52,032 nucleotides of DNA, from assembly GCA_902578255.1 (NCBI GenBank), contig CACHCH010000009.1, forward strand, positions 1 to 52,032. Reading direction: 5' to 3'. The notes under the pieces are model-generated. The model searched no databases, was not told where the DNA came from, and saw only the letters and a list, made by a program, of their open reading frames with translations. Position 1 is the first letter of the stretch, and each line of letters starts with the position of its first letter. Positions 1 to 8,653 of the stretch are shown here, piece after piece. The position numbers and the translations under genes were made by a program. The DNA comes from an uncultured Pelagibacteraceae bacterium. GTDB taxonomy: Bacteria; Pseudomonadota; Alphaproteobacteria; Pelagibacterales; Pelagibacteraceae.

Positions 1-105
1 GTAAACAATGAATTAAATAATATTTATTTTCGTGGTTCCAACATGCAAAATAAAATATATTTAAAAAATATGATTAATAATCTACTTAAAGCTTATGTTG
101 GATAG
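1..105 (+). CDS. Possible 3' end of an unidentified gene cut by the left edge
   Basis: Frame 1 is open from the first base to a TAG at 103-105, giving about 34 residues that end in [13 protein letters not shown]. It would overlap the 3' end of the convergent fumC by 13 bases, and short convergent overlaps of this size occur elsewhere in the window. The stretch is too short to identify a family, and an open frame of this length in AT-rich DNA can be chance. Only sequence to the left can decide. Confidence 0.35.
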   Translation, partial: VNNELNNIYFRGSNMQNKIYLKNMINNLLKAYVG

Positions 106-1481
106 ATCATTTTTTTAGGATCAACTATTTTTTTATAATCTTTTTCAGTAATTAATCCTGTTTTTAGCGTTTCATATTTCAAAGTAGTATTGTTCTTTAG
201 TGCAGTCTTTGCAATTTTGGCAGCATTGTCGTAGCCGATATGGGGTGCAAGCGCTGTAACAAGCATTAAAGAATTGTCTAAATGTTCTTGAATTTTCTTT
301 TTGTTAGCTTTTATCCCCTTAACACAATAAAGAGCAAAATTTTTAGTACTATCAGCTATCAGATCTATTGATTGTAAAACGTTGTGTGCTATCAAAGGTT
401 TAAAGACATTCAATTCAAAATGTCCGTGAGACCCAGCCATTGTTATACCATTGTGGTTTCCAATTACTTTTACGCAAACCATAGTGACCGCCTCACATTG
501 AGTAGGATTAACTTTGCCAGGCATTATTGACGAGCCAGGCTCATTTTCTGGTAGAATTAATTCTCCATAACCAGCTCTAGGACCTGATCCTAAAAATCTA
601 ATATCGTTAGATATTTTCATTAACGCTACTGCACAAGTATTTAAAGTTCCAGAAAAATTTACTATTGCATCATGAGCTGCAAGTTCTGCAAATTTATTTT
701 GTGCAGGTTTAAATTTAATTTTTGTAAATTTTGCGATCTCTTTTATTATTTTTTTATCAAAGTTTTTTTTAGAATTTATTCCTGTTCCAACTGCTGTTCC
801 ACCTTGAGCAAGAAATAAAATTTCCTTTAAGGCATATTCAATTCTTTCGATACTTTTTTTAACTTGGGTATGATAACCTGAAAATTCTTGACCTAAAGAA
901 AGAGGAGTTGCATCTTGAAGGTGCGTACGGCCAATTTTTACTATATTTTTGAATTCTTTAGATTTTCTATTTAATTCTTTTTCTAAAATTTTTAAGTTTG
1001 GTAATAATTTACTTAATGTTTCTTTTGCAACCGATATATGCATTGCAGTTGGAAAAACATCATTTGTAGATTGTGATTTGTTTACATGATCATTTGGATG
1101 AACAGGTTTCTTTGATCCTTTTTTTCCACCCATCATCTCTATCCCACGATTAGCAATAACCTCATTTACATTCATATTTGTTTGTGTTCCAGAACCTGTT
1201 TGCCAGACTTTTAATGGGAAATTATCATCTAACTTACCTTTAATTACCTCATCTGAAGCTCTAATAATTGCTTTAGAAATTTTATTATCAATTAATTTAT
1301 CTTTTGCATGAACTATTGCTGCAGATCTTTTAATAATAGCAATAGATTTGATGATAGAAATATTTACTAAAATTTTACCAATATTAAAAAACTTATTAGA
1401 TCTTTGCGTAGATGCTCCCCATAATTTATCATTAGGAACATTAACACTTCCAATGCTATCGAATTCTTTTCTTAATTTCAT
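93..1481 (-). CDS. fumC: Fumarate hydratase class II
   Basis: Iron-independent, homotetrameric fumarase that interconverts fumarate and L-malate in the TCA cycle in the cytosol. The 462-residue length is normal for the class II family. The fumarase/aspartase signature [11 protein letters not shown] is present, along with the substrate-binding stretches [14 protein letters not shown] near residue 97 and [14 protein letters not shown] near residue 128. The start ATG is followed by the family's usual N-terminus, in which [23 protein letters not shown] matches the typical 'D..G...VP....YGAQT.R' pattern. It is transcribed alone, divergently from the MazG-like gene. Aspartase and argininosuccinate lyase share the signature, but the overall sequence reads as FumC. 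Confidence 0.96.
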   Translation of the reverse strand: MKLRKEFDSIGSVNVPNDKLWGASTQRSNKFFNIGKILVNISIIKSIAIIKRSAAIVHAKDKLIDNKISKAIIRASDEVIKGKLDDNFPLKVWQTGSGTQTNMNVNEVIANRGIEMMGGKKGSKKPVHPNDHVNKSQSTNDVFPTAMHISVAKETLSKLLPNLKILEKELNRKSKEFKNIVKIGRTHLQDATPLSLGQEFSGYHTQVKKSIERIEYALKEILFLAQGGTAVGTGINSKKNFDKKIIKEIAKFTKIKFKPAQNKFAELAAHDAIVNFSGTLNTCAVALMKISNDIRFLGSGPRAGYGELILPENEPGSSIMPGKVNPTQCEAVTMVCVKVIGNHNGITMAGSHGHFELNVFKPLIAHNVLQSIDLIADSTKNFALYCVKGIKANKKKIQEHLDNSLMLVTALAPHIGYDNAAKIAKTALKNNTTLKYETLKTGLITEKDYKKIVDPKKMIYPT

Positions 1482-1548
1482 TGATTAATATCTAAGTTAC
1501 AAATAATTATAAATATACAATAAATTATTAAAAACATACAGGAGCAAT

Positions 1549-1920
1549 ATGTCGAATTTTAGCAAAGTAGGAACTTTCATGAAAACTTTTGGCCAAGAAG
1601 TGAAAACCAAACCTTCATTTAGTAGCGATAAAATAAATAAACTAAGAATAGATCTGATTAAAGAGGAACTAGAGGAGCTTACAGAGGCTATGAATAATAA
1701 GGACTTATTAGAGGTAGCTGATGCGCTAACAGACATATTATATGTAACTTATGGAGCAGGGCATGCATTTGGAATTGATTTAGATAAATGTTTTGATGAG
1801 GTCCAAAATTCAAATATGAGCAAGTTAGATGAAAATGGAAAACCAATTTACAATGAGTCTGGAAAAGTCATGAAAGGCCCTAACTATTTTAAGCCGGATC
1901 TGTCTAAATTTATAAATTAG
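1549..1920 (+). CDS. MazG-like nucleoside triphosphate/phosphoribosyl-ATP pyrophosphohydrolase
   Basis: Small all-alpha NTP pyrophosphohydrolase (MazG/HisE superfamily, 123 residues), expected to hydrolyse a nucleotide triphosphate to monophosphate plus pyrophosphate in the cytosol. The metal-binding pattern is visible as EELEELTEA (residues 39-47) followed by EVADALTDILY (55-65), the EExxE...ExxD arrangement of the family. The C-terminal part, with NMSKLDENGKP and GKVMKGPNYFKPDL, is typical of the stand-alone 'phosphoribosyl-ATP diphosphatase-like' proteins, not of HisE fused to or next to histidine genes. A clear AGGAG Shine-Dalgarno lies 7 bases before the ATG. The natural substrate cannot be read from sequence; house-cleaning of damaged dNTPs is the usual guess. 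Confidence 0.8.
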   Translation: MSNFSKVGTFMKTFGQEVKTKPSFSSDKINKLRIDLIKEELEELTEAMNNKDLLEVADALTDILYVTYGAGHAFGIDLDKCFDEVQNSNMSKLDENGKPIYNESGKVMKGPNYFKPDLSKFIN

Positions 1921-2007
1921 TATTTTAATAGAGCAAATGTTGGATTGTTTTACAACTAAGGAAATTAATCAGGATTTTGTTTATGAGCATGTTAATGATG
2001 TTCCTTT

Positions 2008-2841
2008 TTAAATCTCTAAACTTAGATCTACAGCTGGAGCACTATGAGTTATACTTCCAACTGAAATTCTATTAACACCAGTTGCAGCAATAGATTTGAC
2101 TTTCTTTAAACTAATATTTCCTGAAGCTTCTGTTTCGTAATGTTTTTTTGCTAATTTAACTCCTTTTCTTAAATTTGTAATACTCATATTATCAAATAAG
2201 ATAGTATTAAATTTTAATCCCATTATTTTTTTAAGTTGATTGAGATTATCTACTTCAACAGTAATTTTTTTTCCTCGTTTGTTTTTAATTGCCATTGAAA
2301 CTAATTCTCTGATATTGCTACTAGCTATGTGATTATCTTTAATTAAAAACTCATCACTTAAATTAAATCTATGATTAGTTCCACCACCTAATTTAACAGC
2401 ATATTTTTGTAAAACTCTTAAGTTTGGAATAGTTTTTCTTGTACAACAAATCTTAGTTTTTTTTCCAGCAAGTTTAACAAACTCATTAGTCTTAGTTGCT
2501 ATACCAGATAGATGGGATAAAAAATTTAAAGCAACTCTTTCAGCTATAAATATTGAGCTTGCTCTTCCTTTTATTATTGCAATCACAGCCCCTTTATCTA
2601 TTTGGGTACCATCTTTTTTCTTAATTAAAATTTTAATTTTATTATCAACTTTAGCAAAAACTTGTTTTGCAAAACTTAAACCAGCAATAATTGCTTTTTG
2701 ATTAGATATTATTTTAGCTGTAACAATTTTATTATTCTGTAATAAATCAGATGTTACATCTCCATCAGGGTATAAATCTTCAGTAAGTGCAAGTTTAACT
2801 CTATCATTTATAAAACTTTTGCTTAATTTAATTTTTGACAC
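2008..2841 (-). CDS. nadC: Nicotinate-nucleotide pyrophosphorylase (carboxylating)
   Basis: Quinolinate phosphoribosyltransferase: quinolinate plus PRPP gives nicotinate mononucleotide, CO2 and pyrophosphate in de novo NAD synthesis. The 277 residues have the two-domain plan of the family. Expected motifs include LNFLSHLSGIAT, the CTRKTIPNLRVLQKYAV substrate loop, GGGTNHRFNLSDEFLIKDNH, TVEVDNLNQL, ILFDNMS and the C-terminal GVNRISVGSITHSAPAVDLSL. It lies 3 bases downstream of nadA on the same strand and is probably co-transcribed with it. No nadB is adjacent, so the iminoaspartate source must be encoded elsewhere. Confidence 0.95.
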   Translation of the reverse strand: MSKIKLSKSFINDRVKLALTEDLYPDGDVTSDLLQNNKIVTAKIISNQKAIIAGLSFAKQVFAKVDNKIKILIKKKDGTQIDKGAVIAIIKGRASSIFIAERVALNFLSHLSGIATKTNEFVKLAGKKTKICCTRKTIPNLRVLQKYAVKLGGGTNHRFNLSDEFLIKDNHIASSNIRELVSMAIKNKRGKKITVEVDNLNQLKKIMGLKFNTILFDNMSITNLRKGVKLAKKHYETEASGNISLKKVKSIAATGVNRISVGSITHSAPAVDLSLEI

Positions 2842-2844
2842 TAG

Positions 2845-3849
2845 TTATCTGCCAATGGCTGCCATTTTCTCTACTGAAATTCTTGCTTTCTCGATAGTAT
2901 CTTTGTCCATAATTATTTCACCTGTTTCATTTTCTAAACAATCTAAAATTTTTGGAAGAGTAATCTTTTTCATGTGAGGACACATGTTACATGGTTTAAT
3001 AAATTCAACATTAGGATTTTCAACTTCGATGTTATCACTCATAGAGCATTCTGTAACCATCATAACTTTCTTTGGCTGATTATCTTTGACATAATTAATC
3101 ATTCCAGAAGTAGAACCTGCAAAGTCACTTGCTTTGATAACATCCGGAGGACACTCAGGGTGTGCAATTATTTTTATTCCAGGATTATTTTTTCGAATAT
3201 CATGTATCTCTTGCTCGTTAAATTGATCATGAACAATGCATATACCTTTCCAAGAAATAATTTCTACATCTATTTGCGAAGCAACATACTTTGCAAGGTA
3301 GTCGTCGGGTAAAAATATTACTTTTTTAACTCCAAGTGATTTTACAATTTTAACAGCATTAGCAGATGTACAACAAACATCGGTTTCTGCTTTAACCTCT
3401 GCAGAAGTGTTAACATATGAAACAACAGGAACACCTGGATATTTTTCTTTTAACAATCTCACATCCTTACCAGTTATTGATGAAGATAAGGAACAACCTG
3501 CATCCATGTCAGGTAAAATTACTTTTTTTTCAGGACTCATTAATTTTGCAGTTTCTGCCATGAAATGAACTCCTGCCATCAAAATTATATCTGCTGAGGT
3601 TTTAGAAGCTTCAATTGCTAATGCCAAAGAGTCAGCAGAGAAATCAGCAACACCATGATATATTTCAGGTGTTTGATAATTATGCGCGAGAATAACTGCG
3701 TTCTTTTCTTTTTTTAGTTTATTAATTTTGTGAATATAAGGTGCATGAACTGACCATTCAATTTCAGGCATAACCTTGGAAATTTTTTGGTAAATTGGAT
3801 CTGTTGCTCGTTTTACTTCTTGTGTAAATTCCATGCAGTTTTTTACCAA
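2845..3849 (-). CDS. nadA: Quinolinate synthase A
   Basis: Oxygen-sensitive [4Fe-4S] enzyme that condenses iminoaspartate with dihydroxyacetone phosphate to quinolinate, the first committed ring-forming step of NAD synthesis. It has 334 residues. Candidate cluster cysteines sit in DAGCSLSS (C119), DVCCTSAN (C159/C160), and PCNMCPHMKK (C287/C290). Substrate motifs AHNYQTPEIYHGVADF and MAGVHFMAETAKLMSPEKKV are intact. A start at M6 is also possible, because the first five residues carry no family signal. It forms a two-gene unit with nadC, and the tRNA-Leu gene lies just upstream on the other strand. Confidence 0.95.
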   Translation of the reverse strand: MVKNCMEFTQEVKRATDPIYQKISKVMPEIEWSVHAPYIHKINKLKKEKNAVILAHNYQTPEIYHGVADFSADSLALAIEASKTSADIILMAGVHFMAETAKLMSPEKKVILPDMDAGCSLSSSITGKDVRLLKEKYPGVPVVSYVNTSAEVKAETDVCCTSANAVKIVKSLGVKKVIFLPDDYLAKYVASQIDVEIISWKGICIVHDQFNEQEIHDIRKNNPGIKIIAHPECPPDVIKASDFAGSTSGMINYVKDNQPKKVMMVTECSMSDNIEVENPNVEFIKPCNMCPHMKKITLPKILDCLENETGEIIMDKDTIEKARISVEKMAAIGR

Positions 3850-3889
3850 TTTGAAAGATAGTTGTCATTCATTTATTATGGGACATATT

Positions 3890-3975
3890 GCGGTCGTGCT
3901 GAAATTGGTAGACAGGCACGGTTGAGGGCCGTGTGGACCTAGTCCATGAGAGTTCGAGTCTCTCCGACCGCACCA
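3890..3975 (+). tRNA. tRNA-Leu (anticodon GAG)
   Basis: An 86-base class II tRNA with encoded CCA. The acceptor stem GCGGTCG (3890-3896) pairs fully with CGACCGC (3965-3971), followed by discriminator A and CCA at 3973-3975. The anticodon stem CACGG/CCGTG encloses the loop TTGAGGG, with anticodon GAG at 3924-3926, reading CUU and CUC. A long variable arm (TGGACCTAGTCCA) and the T-arm GTTCGAGTC are present, as expected of tRNA-Leu. It lies alone between nadA and ygfZ, both on the opposite strand. Confidence 0.97.
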
Positions 3976-3984
3976 ATTAATTAG

Positions 3985-4875
3985 TTATTTAGCTATCCAA
4001 TTAGGTTTTTTAATTTTGATCAATGCTTCTTTTGTTTTGAATTCAGAATTTTCATCAAAGTTTTTGTCAAGAAATTTTATTAGTGCAAATGGATATTCAT
4101 TATTAATCAATACTTTTCCAATCTCATTTTCGTTACTGAAAATAACCTCACCTTCATGCAATTTTCCATTTATAATATTTATAGGCAACAATCTTTTTGT
4201 AAGTTTGTTTTTAAGTTTGATCCTTGCCGTATTTTCTTGTCCAACATAACAACCTTTTTTAAAATCAATTCCATTAAGTTCATCATAATTACACTCAATT
4301 CCAAAAGCTTTATTTTGTAATTGATTTAAGTTTTTTGGGACTATTCCAAGTTTATGACTTAATGAATAGTATTCATTTATATCAGCATCATGTAATTCCA
4401 ATTTCTTTAAAGATAAATAGAGTTTCTCTAAATTTATAATTAATCTTGCGCCTAATTGTTTGTTACGAGGATCTAAAAATATTGGGTCTTCTCTAAACTT
4501 AAATGTAAACCCAGGAACATCTTGCACTTTGTCAAAAGTTAAAAACTTTTCATAGCTAAAAGCAGTTACTACAAACTCATTACTAAGATTTAAAATTTCA
4601 ATTTTTGATCTTAATTTGTAAAGTCTAAGTTGTTTATATAATCCATCTACTTGAGACCTTTCACAATCGATCAAATAACCTGACTTGTGTTTGATTATAA
4701 TGAATTCATACAAAAATTTTCCTTGAGGTGATAGTAATGATGCAAAGCAACTGCAGGTTTCACTGACTTTATCAATATCATTACTAATAAGGTTTTGAAG
4801 AAAACTTACAGTATCTTCTCCGTTTATGTAAAGAACTGCCCGGTCATCTAAAATGTAAACGTTTTTAATATTCAT
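3985..4875 (-). CDS. ygfZ: Folate-binding YgfZ/GcvT-like iron-sulfur cluster protein
   Basis: COG0354 protein that uses tetrahydrofolate to support assembly or repair of some Fe-S enzymes; it is related to, but distinct from, GcvT. The diagnostic motif KGCYVGQE is present within GIDFKKGCYVGQENTARI near residue 206, carrying the conserved cysteine. The N-terminal VLYINGEDTVSFLQNLISNDI matches the usual opening. The length (296) is normal. The gene stands alone, 9 bases past the tRNA-Leu 3' end and divergent from the dihydroorotase. Substrate Fe-S proteins for it in this window include NadA and possibly the ferredoxin, but no specific link can be shown. Confidence 0.88.
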   Translation of the reverse strand: MNIKNVYILDDRAVLYINGEDTVSFLQNLISNDIDKVSETCSCFASLLSPQGKFLYEFIIIKHKSGYLIDCERSQVDGLYKQLRLYKLRSKIEILNLSNEFVVTAFSYEKFLTFDKVQDVPGFTFKFREDPIFLDPRNKQLGARLIINLEKLYLSLKKLELHDADINEYYSLSHKLGIVPKNLNQLQNKAFGIECNYDELNGIDFKKGCYVGQENTARIKLKNKLTKRLLPINIINGKLHEGEVIFSNENEIGKVLINNEYPFALIKFLDKNFDENSEFKTKEALIKIKKPNWIAK

Positions 4876-4918
4876 ATTTGATTAATTATAAGATGTAATA
4901 TAATAACATTTTCTTAAA

Positions 4919-6226
4919 ATGTTAGATCTTATAATTAAAAACGGCAAATGTTACATTGATGGTGAATTAAAGGATGTTGATGTTGCTATTAAAGACAAAA
5001 AAATACATAAGATTGGTCAAATTTCAGAAGAAGCTAAAGAAATAATTGATGCAAGCAACCATACAGTTTTACCAGGATGCATAGATACCCAAACTCATTT
5101 TAGAGAACCTGGATCAACAGATACTGAAGATCTGCATTCAGGAAGTAGAGCAGCGATTGCAGGCGGTATCACTAGTGTTTTTGAAATGCCTAACACTAAC
5201 CCACCAACTTCTAATAAAAAAGAGTTTCAAAGAAAATTAGATCTCGCTAAAAACAGAATGTATTGCAATTATGCATTTTACTTTGGTGCAACAGCTGAAA
5301 ATGCAGATGATCTAGCAAGTCTAAAAGATTTAGAGGGTTGTTGTGGAATTAAACTTTTTGCAGGATCTTCAACTGGAAATTTATTAGTCGCTGAAGAAGA
5401 CGATATTGATAAAGTTTTTCAAAATGCTTCAAAAGTTGTTGCAGTTCATTCAGAAGATGAAGCTATCTTAAATGTTAATAAAAAATTAATTAAGCAAGGA
5501 GACGTTCATACTCACCCGGTTTGGAGAAGTGCAGAGTGCGCAATTTCATCTACCAGAAGAATTGTTAGGATTGCAGAGAAATATAGTAAAAAAGCTCATG
5601 TTCTTCATATAACAACAAAAGAGGAAATTGATTTTTTATCTCAACATAAGGGAAATATTACATTTGAGATTACTCCTCAGCATTTAACACTATATGCACC
5701 TGATTGTTACAATAAACTTGGAACTTATGCTCAAATGAACCCTCCTTTAAGAGATAAATCTCACTACGATAGATTATGGTATGCAGTAAGAAATAATTTT
5801 AATGACACAATTGGTTCAGACCATGCTCCTCATTTAAAAGTTAATAAGGACAAAGAATATCCAGAAACACCATCAGGTATGCCGGGCGTTCAAACTTTAA
5901 TGCCAGTAATGCTAAACCATGTAAATGAAGGAAAATTATCTTTAACTCAATTAATAAATCTTGTTTGTGAAAACCCTGTCAAAATTTTCAGTATCCAAAG
6001 TAAAGGATTTATCAAGAAAGGATATGATGCTGATTTTACAATAGTAGATATGAATAAAACCATTGAGATTAAAAATGAAAATATTGAGAGTAAATGTGCA
6101 TGGTCTCCATTTAATGGATACAAATTTAAAGGAACACCTACCCATACAATTATTGCTGGTAAAATTAAAATGCTGGAAGGTAAAATATTAGGAGATCCTG
6201 ACGGAACTCCTTTAAAATTTAGCTAA
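4919..6226 (+). CDS. pyrC: Dihydroorotase (alphaproteobacterial divergent type)
   Basis: Amidohydrolase that should close N-carbamoyl-aspartate to dihydroorotate in pyrimidine synthesis. It has 435 residues. Visible motifs are FREPGSTDTEDLHSGSRAA, FEMPNTNPPT, GIKLFAGSSTGN, AVHSEDEA, HVLHITTKEE, ITPQHLTLY, GSDHAPH and the C-terminal KGFIKKGYDADFTIVD. An oddity is that the first metal-binding HxH reads Q58-T-H60, so one zinc ligand is replaced by glutamine. From memory, other alphaproteobacterial homologues also have DTQ/DSQ here, so it is probably a family feature and not damage. The 3' end overlaps the convergent SMR gene by 8 bases. A hydantoinase-like role is a lesser alternative. Confidence 0.85.
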   Translation: MLDLIIKNGKCYIDGELKDVDVAIKDKKIHKIGQISEEAKEIIDASNHTVLPGCIDTQTHFREPGSTDTEDLHSGSRAAIAGGITSVFEMPNTNPPTSNKKEFQRKLDLAKNRMYCNYAFYFGATAENADDLASLKDLEGCCGIKLFAGSSTGNLLVAEEDDIDKVFQNASKVVAVHSEDEAILNVNKKLIKQGDVHTHPVWRSAECAISSTRRIVRIAEKYSKKAHVLHITTKEEIDFLSQHKGNITFEITPQHLTLYAPDCYNKLGTYAQMNPPLRDKSHYDRLWYAVRNNFNDTIGSDHAPHLKVNKDKEYPETPSGMPGVQTLMPVMLNHVNEGKLSLTQLINLVCENPVKIFSIQSKGFIKKGYDADFTIVDMNKTIEIKNENIESKCAWSPFNGYKFKGTPTHTIIAGKIKMLEGKILGDPDGTPLKFS

Positions 6227-6551
6227 TTTTTACAGTAAAACTGTTTACAAGTATAACACCTATCACAATTAAAAATAATCCCACTATCGCTTGCCAAGCT
6301 AAGGTTTGTTTAAAGAATATATAGCCTAATATGGCAATTGTAAAAATTCCAAGACCACTCCATGTTGCATAAACAATTGCAATAGGAAGTTTGTTCACTA
6401 CAAAAGTTAAAAGGTAAAATGCGCAAAGATAAAATATTGAAAGTGCAACAGTTGGTATTAGTTTTGTAAAGTTTTGTGATACTGGTAATAGCATAGTACC
6501 TGCAACTTCACAAAATATTGCCCCAACTAAAAAAATATAAGTTTTAACCAT
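6219..6551 (-). CDS. Small multidrug resistance (SMR) family transporter
   Basis: A 110-residue inner-membrane protein with four hydrophobic segments, the size and shape of EmrE/SugE dimeric proton-coupled exporters. The essential membrane glutamate is E15 in GAIFCEVAGT, matching E14 of EmrE. The conserved ATWSGLGI and VGLFLIVIGVILVN segments are also present. Substrates may be cationic drugs, quaternary amines or guanidinium; EmrE-like exporters are hard to separate from guanidinium exporters by eye. Its start overlaps the end of prpE by 8 bases, so it is probably translationally coupled to it, and its 3' end overlaps the dihydroorotase by 8 bases. Confidence 0.9.
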   Translation of the reverse strand: MVKTYIFLVGAIFCEVAGTMLLPVSQNFTKLIPTVALSIFYLCAFYLLTFVVNKLPIAIVYATWSGLGIFTIAILGYIFFKQTLAWQAIVGLFLIVIGVILVNSFTVKIS

Positions 6552-8442
6552 TAAGAATTTTGTTCTTGATTAAATCCTCTTTAATCTCAGTTAAAATTGC
6601 TGGATCATCGATAGTGGGTGGAATTTTATACTCAACATTATCAGCAATTTTTCTGATTGTTCCTCTTAAAATTTTTCCTGATCTAGTTTTAGGCAGTCTT
6701 TTAATCACTATTGCTACCTTAAATGCAGCTACAGGACCAATTTTTGCTCTAACCATTTGAATACATTCTTTTGAAATAGTTTCATCATCTTTATCTACTC
6801 CAGATTTTAGAACGACTAATCCAATTGGTAATTGACCTTTTAATTTATCTGCAATTCCTAACACTGCGCATTCAGCAACTGATTGATGTTCAGATAAAAC
6901 TTCTTCTATTGCTCCAGTAGATAATCTGTGACCTGCAACATTTATAATGTCATCTGTTCTAGACATAATCCAAATGTAGCCATCATCATCAATATGTCCT
7001 GCATCATAGGTTTGATAATAGCCATCATAATTAGACATGTAATTTTCTTTATATCTTTTGTCAGCATTCCATAGGGTAGGGAATGTTCCAGGTGGCAAAG
7101 GCAATTTTACAACAATATCACCCATTTCATTAGGTTTTGCTAAAGATTGATCTGGTTTTATAATTTTTACATCATATCCTGGAACTGCTTTGCAAGCTGA
7201 GCCATACTTAGTCTCCATCATTTCTATTCCTGTGCAATTCGAACTGATTGCCCAACTCGTTTCGGTTTGCCACCAATGATCAATCACTGGAACTTTAAGT
7301 AAATTTTCAGCCCACTTAATGGTGTCTGGATCAGCTCTTTCGCCTGCTAAAAATAAACTTTCAAAACTACTTAGATCATACTTTGAAAAAAACTTACCAT
7401 CAGGGTCCTCTTTTTTTATTGCTCTAAATGCAGTTGGCGCTGTAAATAAAGATTTAACTTTATAGTCTGAAATAATTTTCCAGAAGGCCCCAGCATCTGG
7501 AGTTCCAACAGGCTTACCTTCAAATAAAACTGTTGTGCATCCTTTAAATAAAGGAGCATAAACAATATATGAATGTCCAACTATCCAACCAATATCACTC
7601 GCTGACCACCAGACATCATTAGTATCAATATTATAAATATTTTTCATGGTCCACTTCAAAGCAACAATGTGACCGCCAACATCTCTTACTATTCCTTTTG
7701 GAGTTCCGGTTGTGCCTGAGGTATATAAAATATACGCAAACTCATTGGAGTTCATCTCAACACAATCAGCTGGTTCTGCTTTAGATACAACTTCATCCCA
7801 GTTAATTTCGCTTGGTGCATTTAATTTTACCTCGTGACCTGGTCTTTGAAATAAAATCATCTTTTCTATTTTATGATTTGCAATTTTGATCGCTTCATCA
7901 ACTAAAGGTTTATACTCAACTGTTCTTCCAGGTTCAAAACCGCATGAGGCTGTTACTAATAATTTTGCTTTACTATCATCTATTCTGCTTGCAAGTTCAT
8001 TAGATGCAAATCCACCAAAGACAACAGAGTGTATTGCGCCAATTCTTGCGCACCCAAGCATTGCAATTACTGCTTCAGGAATCATTGGCATATAAATAAT
8101 TACTCGATCACCCTTATTAACCCCTTGAGCTTTTAATGCTCCAGCAAATTTTGCAACTTTAGATCTAAGTTCTTCGTAGGTAAATTTATTTTTGTTTCCT
8201 GTAATAGGGCTATCATAGATAAGAGCAGTGTTTTTTCCTCTGCCTTGATCAATATGAATGTCTAAAGCATTGTAACAAGTGTTAGTTACTCCATCTTCAT
8301 ACCATTTATAGAAGGGTGGATTAGATTTATTTAAAATTTTAGTTGGTTTTTTGAACCAAAAGATATCTTCAGCAGCTTCTTGCCAAAATTTTTCGGGATG
8401 TTTTATTGAATTTTCATAAATTTTGTTGAATTTATCCGACAT
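6544..8442 (-). CDS. prpE: Propionyl-CoA synthetase / short-chain acyl-CoA synthetase
   Basis: AMP-forming acyl-CoA synthetase of 632 residues that activates propionate or acetate via an acyl-adenylate. The A3 motif YTSGTTGTPKG, the AMP-binding WWQTETSW, and the C-terminal catalytic lysine region PKTRSGKILRG are intact. It reads closer to PrpE/ACSS3 than to Acs: for example the opening F..IYENSIKHPEKFWQEAA, SNPPFYKWYEDG, IVRDVGGH where PrpE has VQRDVGGY, and an ending TIDDPAILTEI like the PrpE tail. It is followed by the overlapping SMR gene. It lies divergent from proteorhodopsin across a 211-base control region. Confidence 0.88.
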   Translation of the reverse strand: MSDKFNKIYENSIKHPEKFWQEAAEDIFWFKKPTKILNKSNPPFYKWYEDGVTNTCYNALDIHIDQGRGKNTALIYDSPITGNKNKFTYEELRSKVAKFAGALKAQGVNKGDRVIIYMPMIPEAVIAMLGCARIGAIHSVVFGGFASNELASRIDDSKAKLLVTASCGFEPGRTVEYKPLVDEAIKIANHKIEKMILFQRPGHEVKLNAPSEINWDEVVSKAEPADCVEMNSNEFAYILYTSGTTGTPKGIVRDVGGHIVALKWTMKNIYNIDTNDVWWSASDIGWIVGHSYIVYAPLFKGCTTVLFEGKPVGTPDAGAFWKIISDYKVKSLFTAPTAFRAIKKEDPDGKFFSKYDLSSFESLFLAGERADPDTIKWAENLLKVPVIDHWWQTETSWAISSNCTGIEMMETKYGSACKAVPGYDVKIIKPDQSLAKPNEMGDIVVKLPLPPGTFPTLWNADKRYKENYMSNYDGYYQTYDAGHIDDDGYIWIMSRTDDIINVAGHRLSTGAIEEVLSEHQSVAECAVLGIADKLKGQLPIGLVVLKSGVDKDDETISKECIQMVRAKIGPVAAFKVAIVIKRLPKTRSGKILRGTIRKIADNVEYKIPPTIDDPAILTEIKEDLIKNKILNG

Positions 8443-8538
8443 ATTTTTTTGATTCGATTTAACTAATTTATTTGGTTTTTAACTTATAAATTGTATTTAA
8501 TTTTAAAAATTAAGTAAAATCAATGTTAATTAGTGACA

Positions 8539-8555
8539 ATTTGCTCTTCGCAAAT
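8539..8555. promoter_or_regulatory. Inverted repeat 1 in the prpE-proteorhodopsin control region
   Basis: ATTTGC and GCAAAT form perfect 6-base arms around TCTTC, and a further direct copy of ATTTGC occurs at 8564-8569. It lies about 100 bases before the proteorhodopsin start, in the divergent gap shared with prpE. It could be a regulator site or a hairpin; the sequence alone does not tell which. Confidence 0.4.
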
Positions 8556-8586
8556 CCATTTTTATTTGCTATTTAACGTGTACTTT

Positions 8587-8622
8587 GACTTGAGGAAGCT
8601 CAAGTCTAGTTTATATAAACTA
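8587..8622. promoter_or_regulatory. Two abutting perfect inverted repeats before proteorhodopsin
   Basis: GACTTGAG (8587-8594) and CTCAAGTC (8599-8606) form an 8-base hairpin with loop GAAG. It is directly followed by the 16-base perfect palindrome TAGTTTATATAAACTA (8607-8622). A further pairing, CTAGTT (8606-8611) with AACTAG (8634-8639), could compete with the second. This places a possible switchable RNA structure or a paired operator just before the ribosome binding site. Confidence 0.55.
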
Positions 8623-8640
8623 AAATAAAAACTAACTAGA

Positions 8641-8647
8641 GAGGGAG
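8641..8647 (+). promoter_or_regulatory. Strong Shine-Dalgarno of proteorhodopsin
   Basis: GAGGGAG ends 6 bases before the ATG at 8654. A purine-rich site this strong is unusual in this window, where many genes have weak or no visible sites. It fits a highly expressed membrane protein. Confidence 0.7.
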
Positions 8648-8653
8648 TTTTTT

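Noticed and set aside
1937..2011. 24-codon frame after the MazG-like gene overlapping the nadC end
   Set aside because: It is very short, has no ribosome site, no membrane helix or motif, and no coupling to a neighbour; chance is the simpler explanation.
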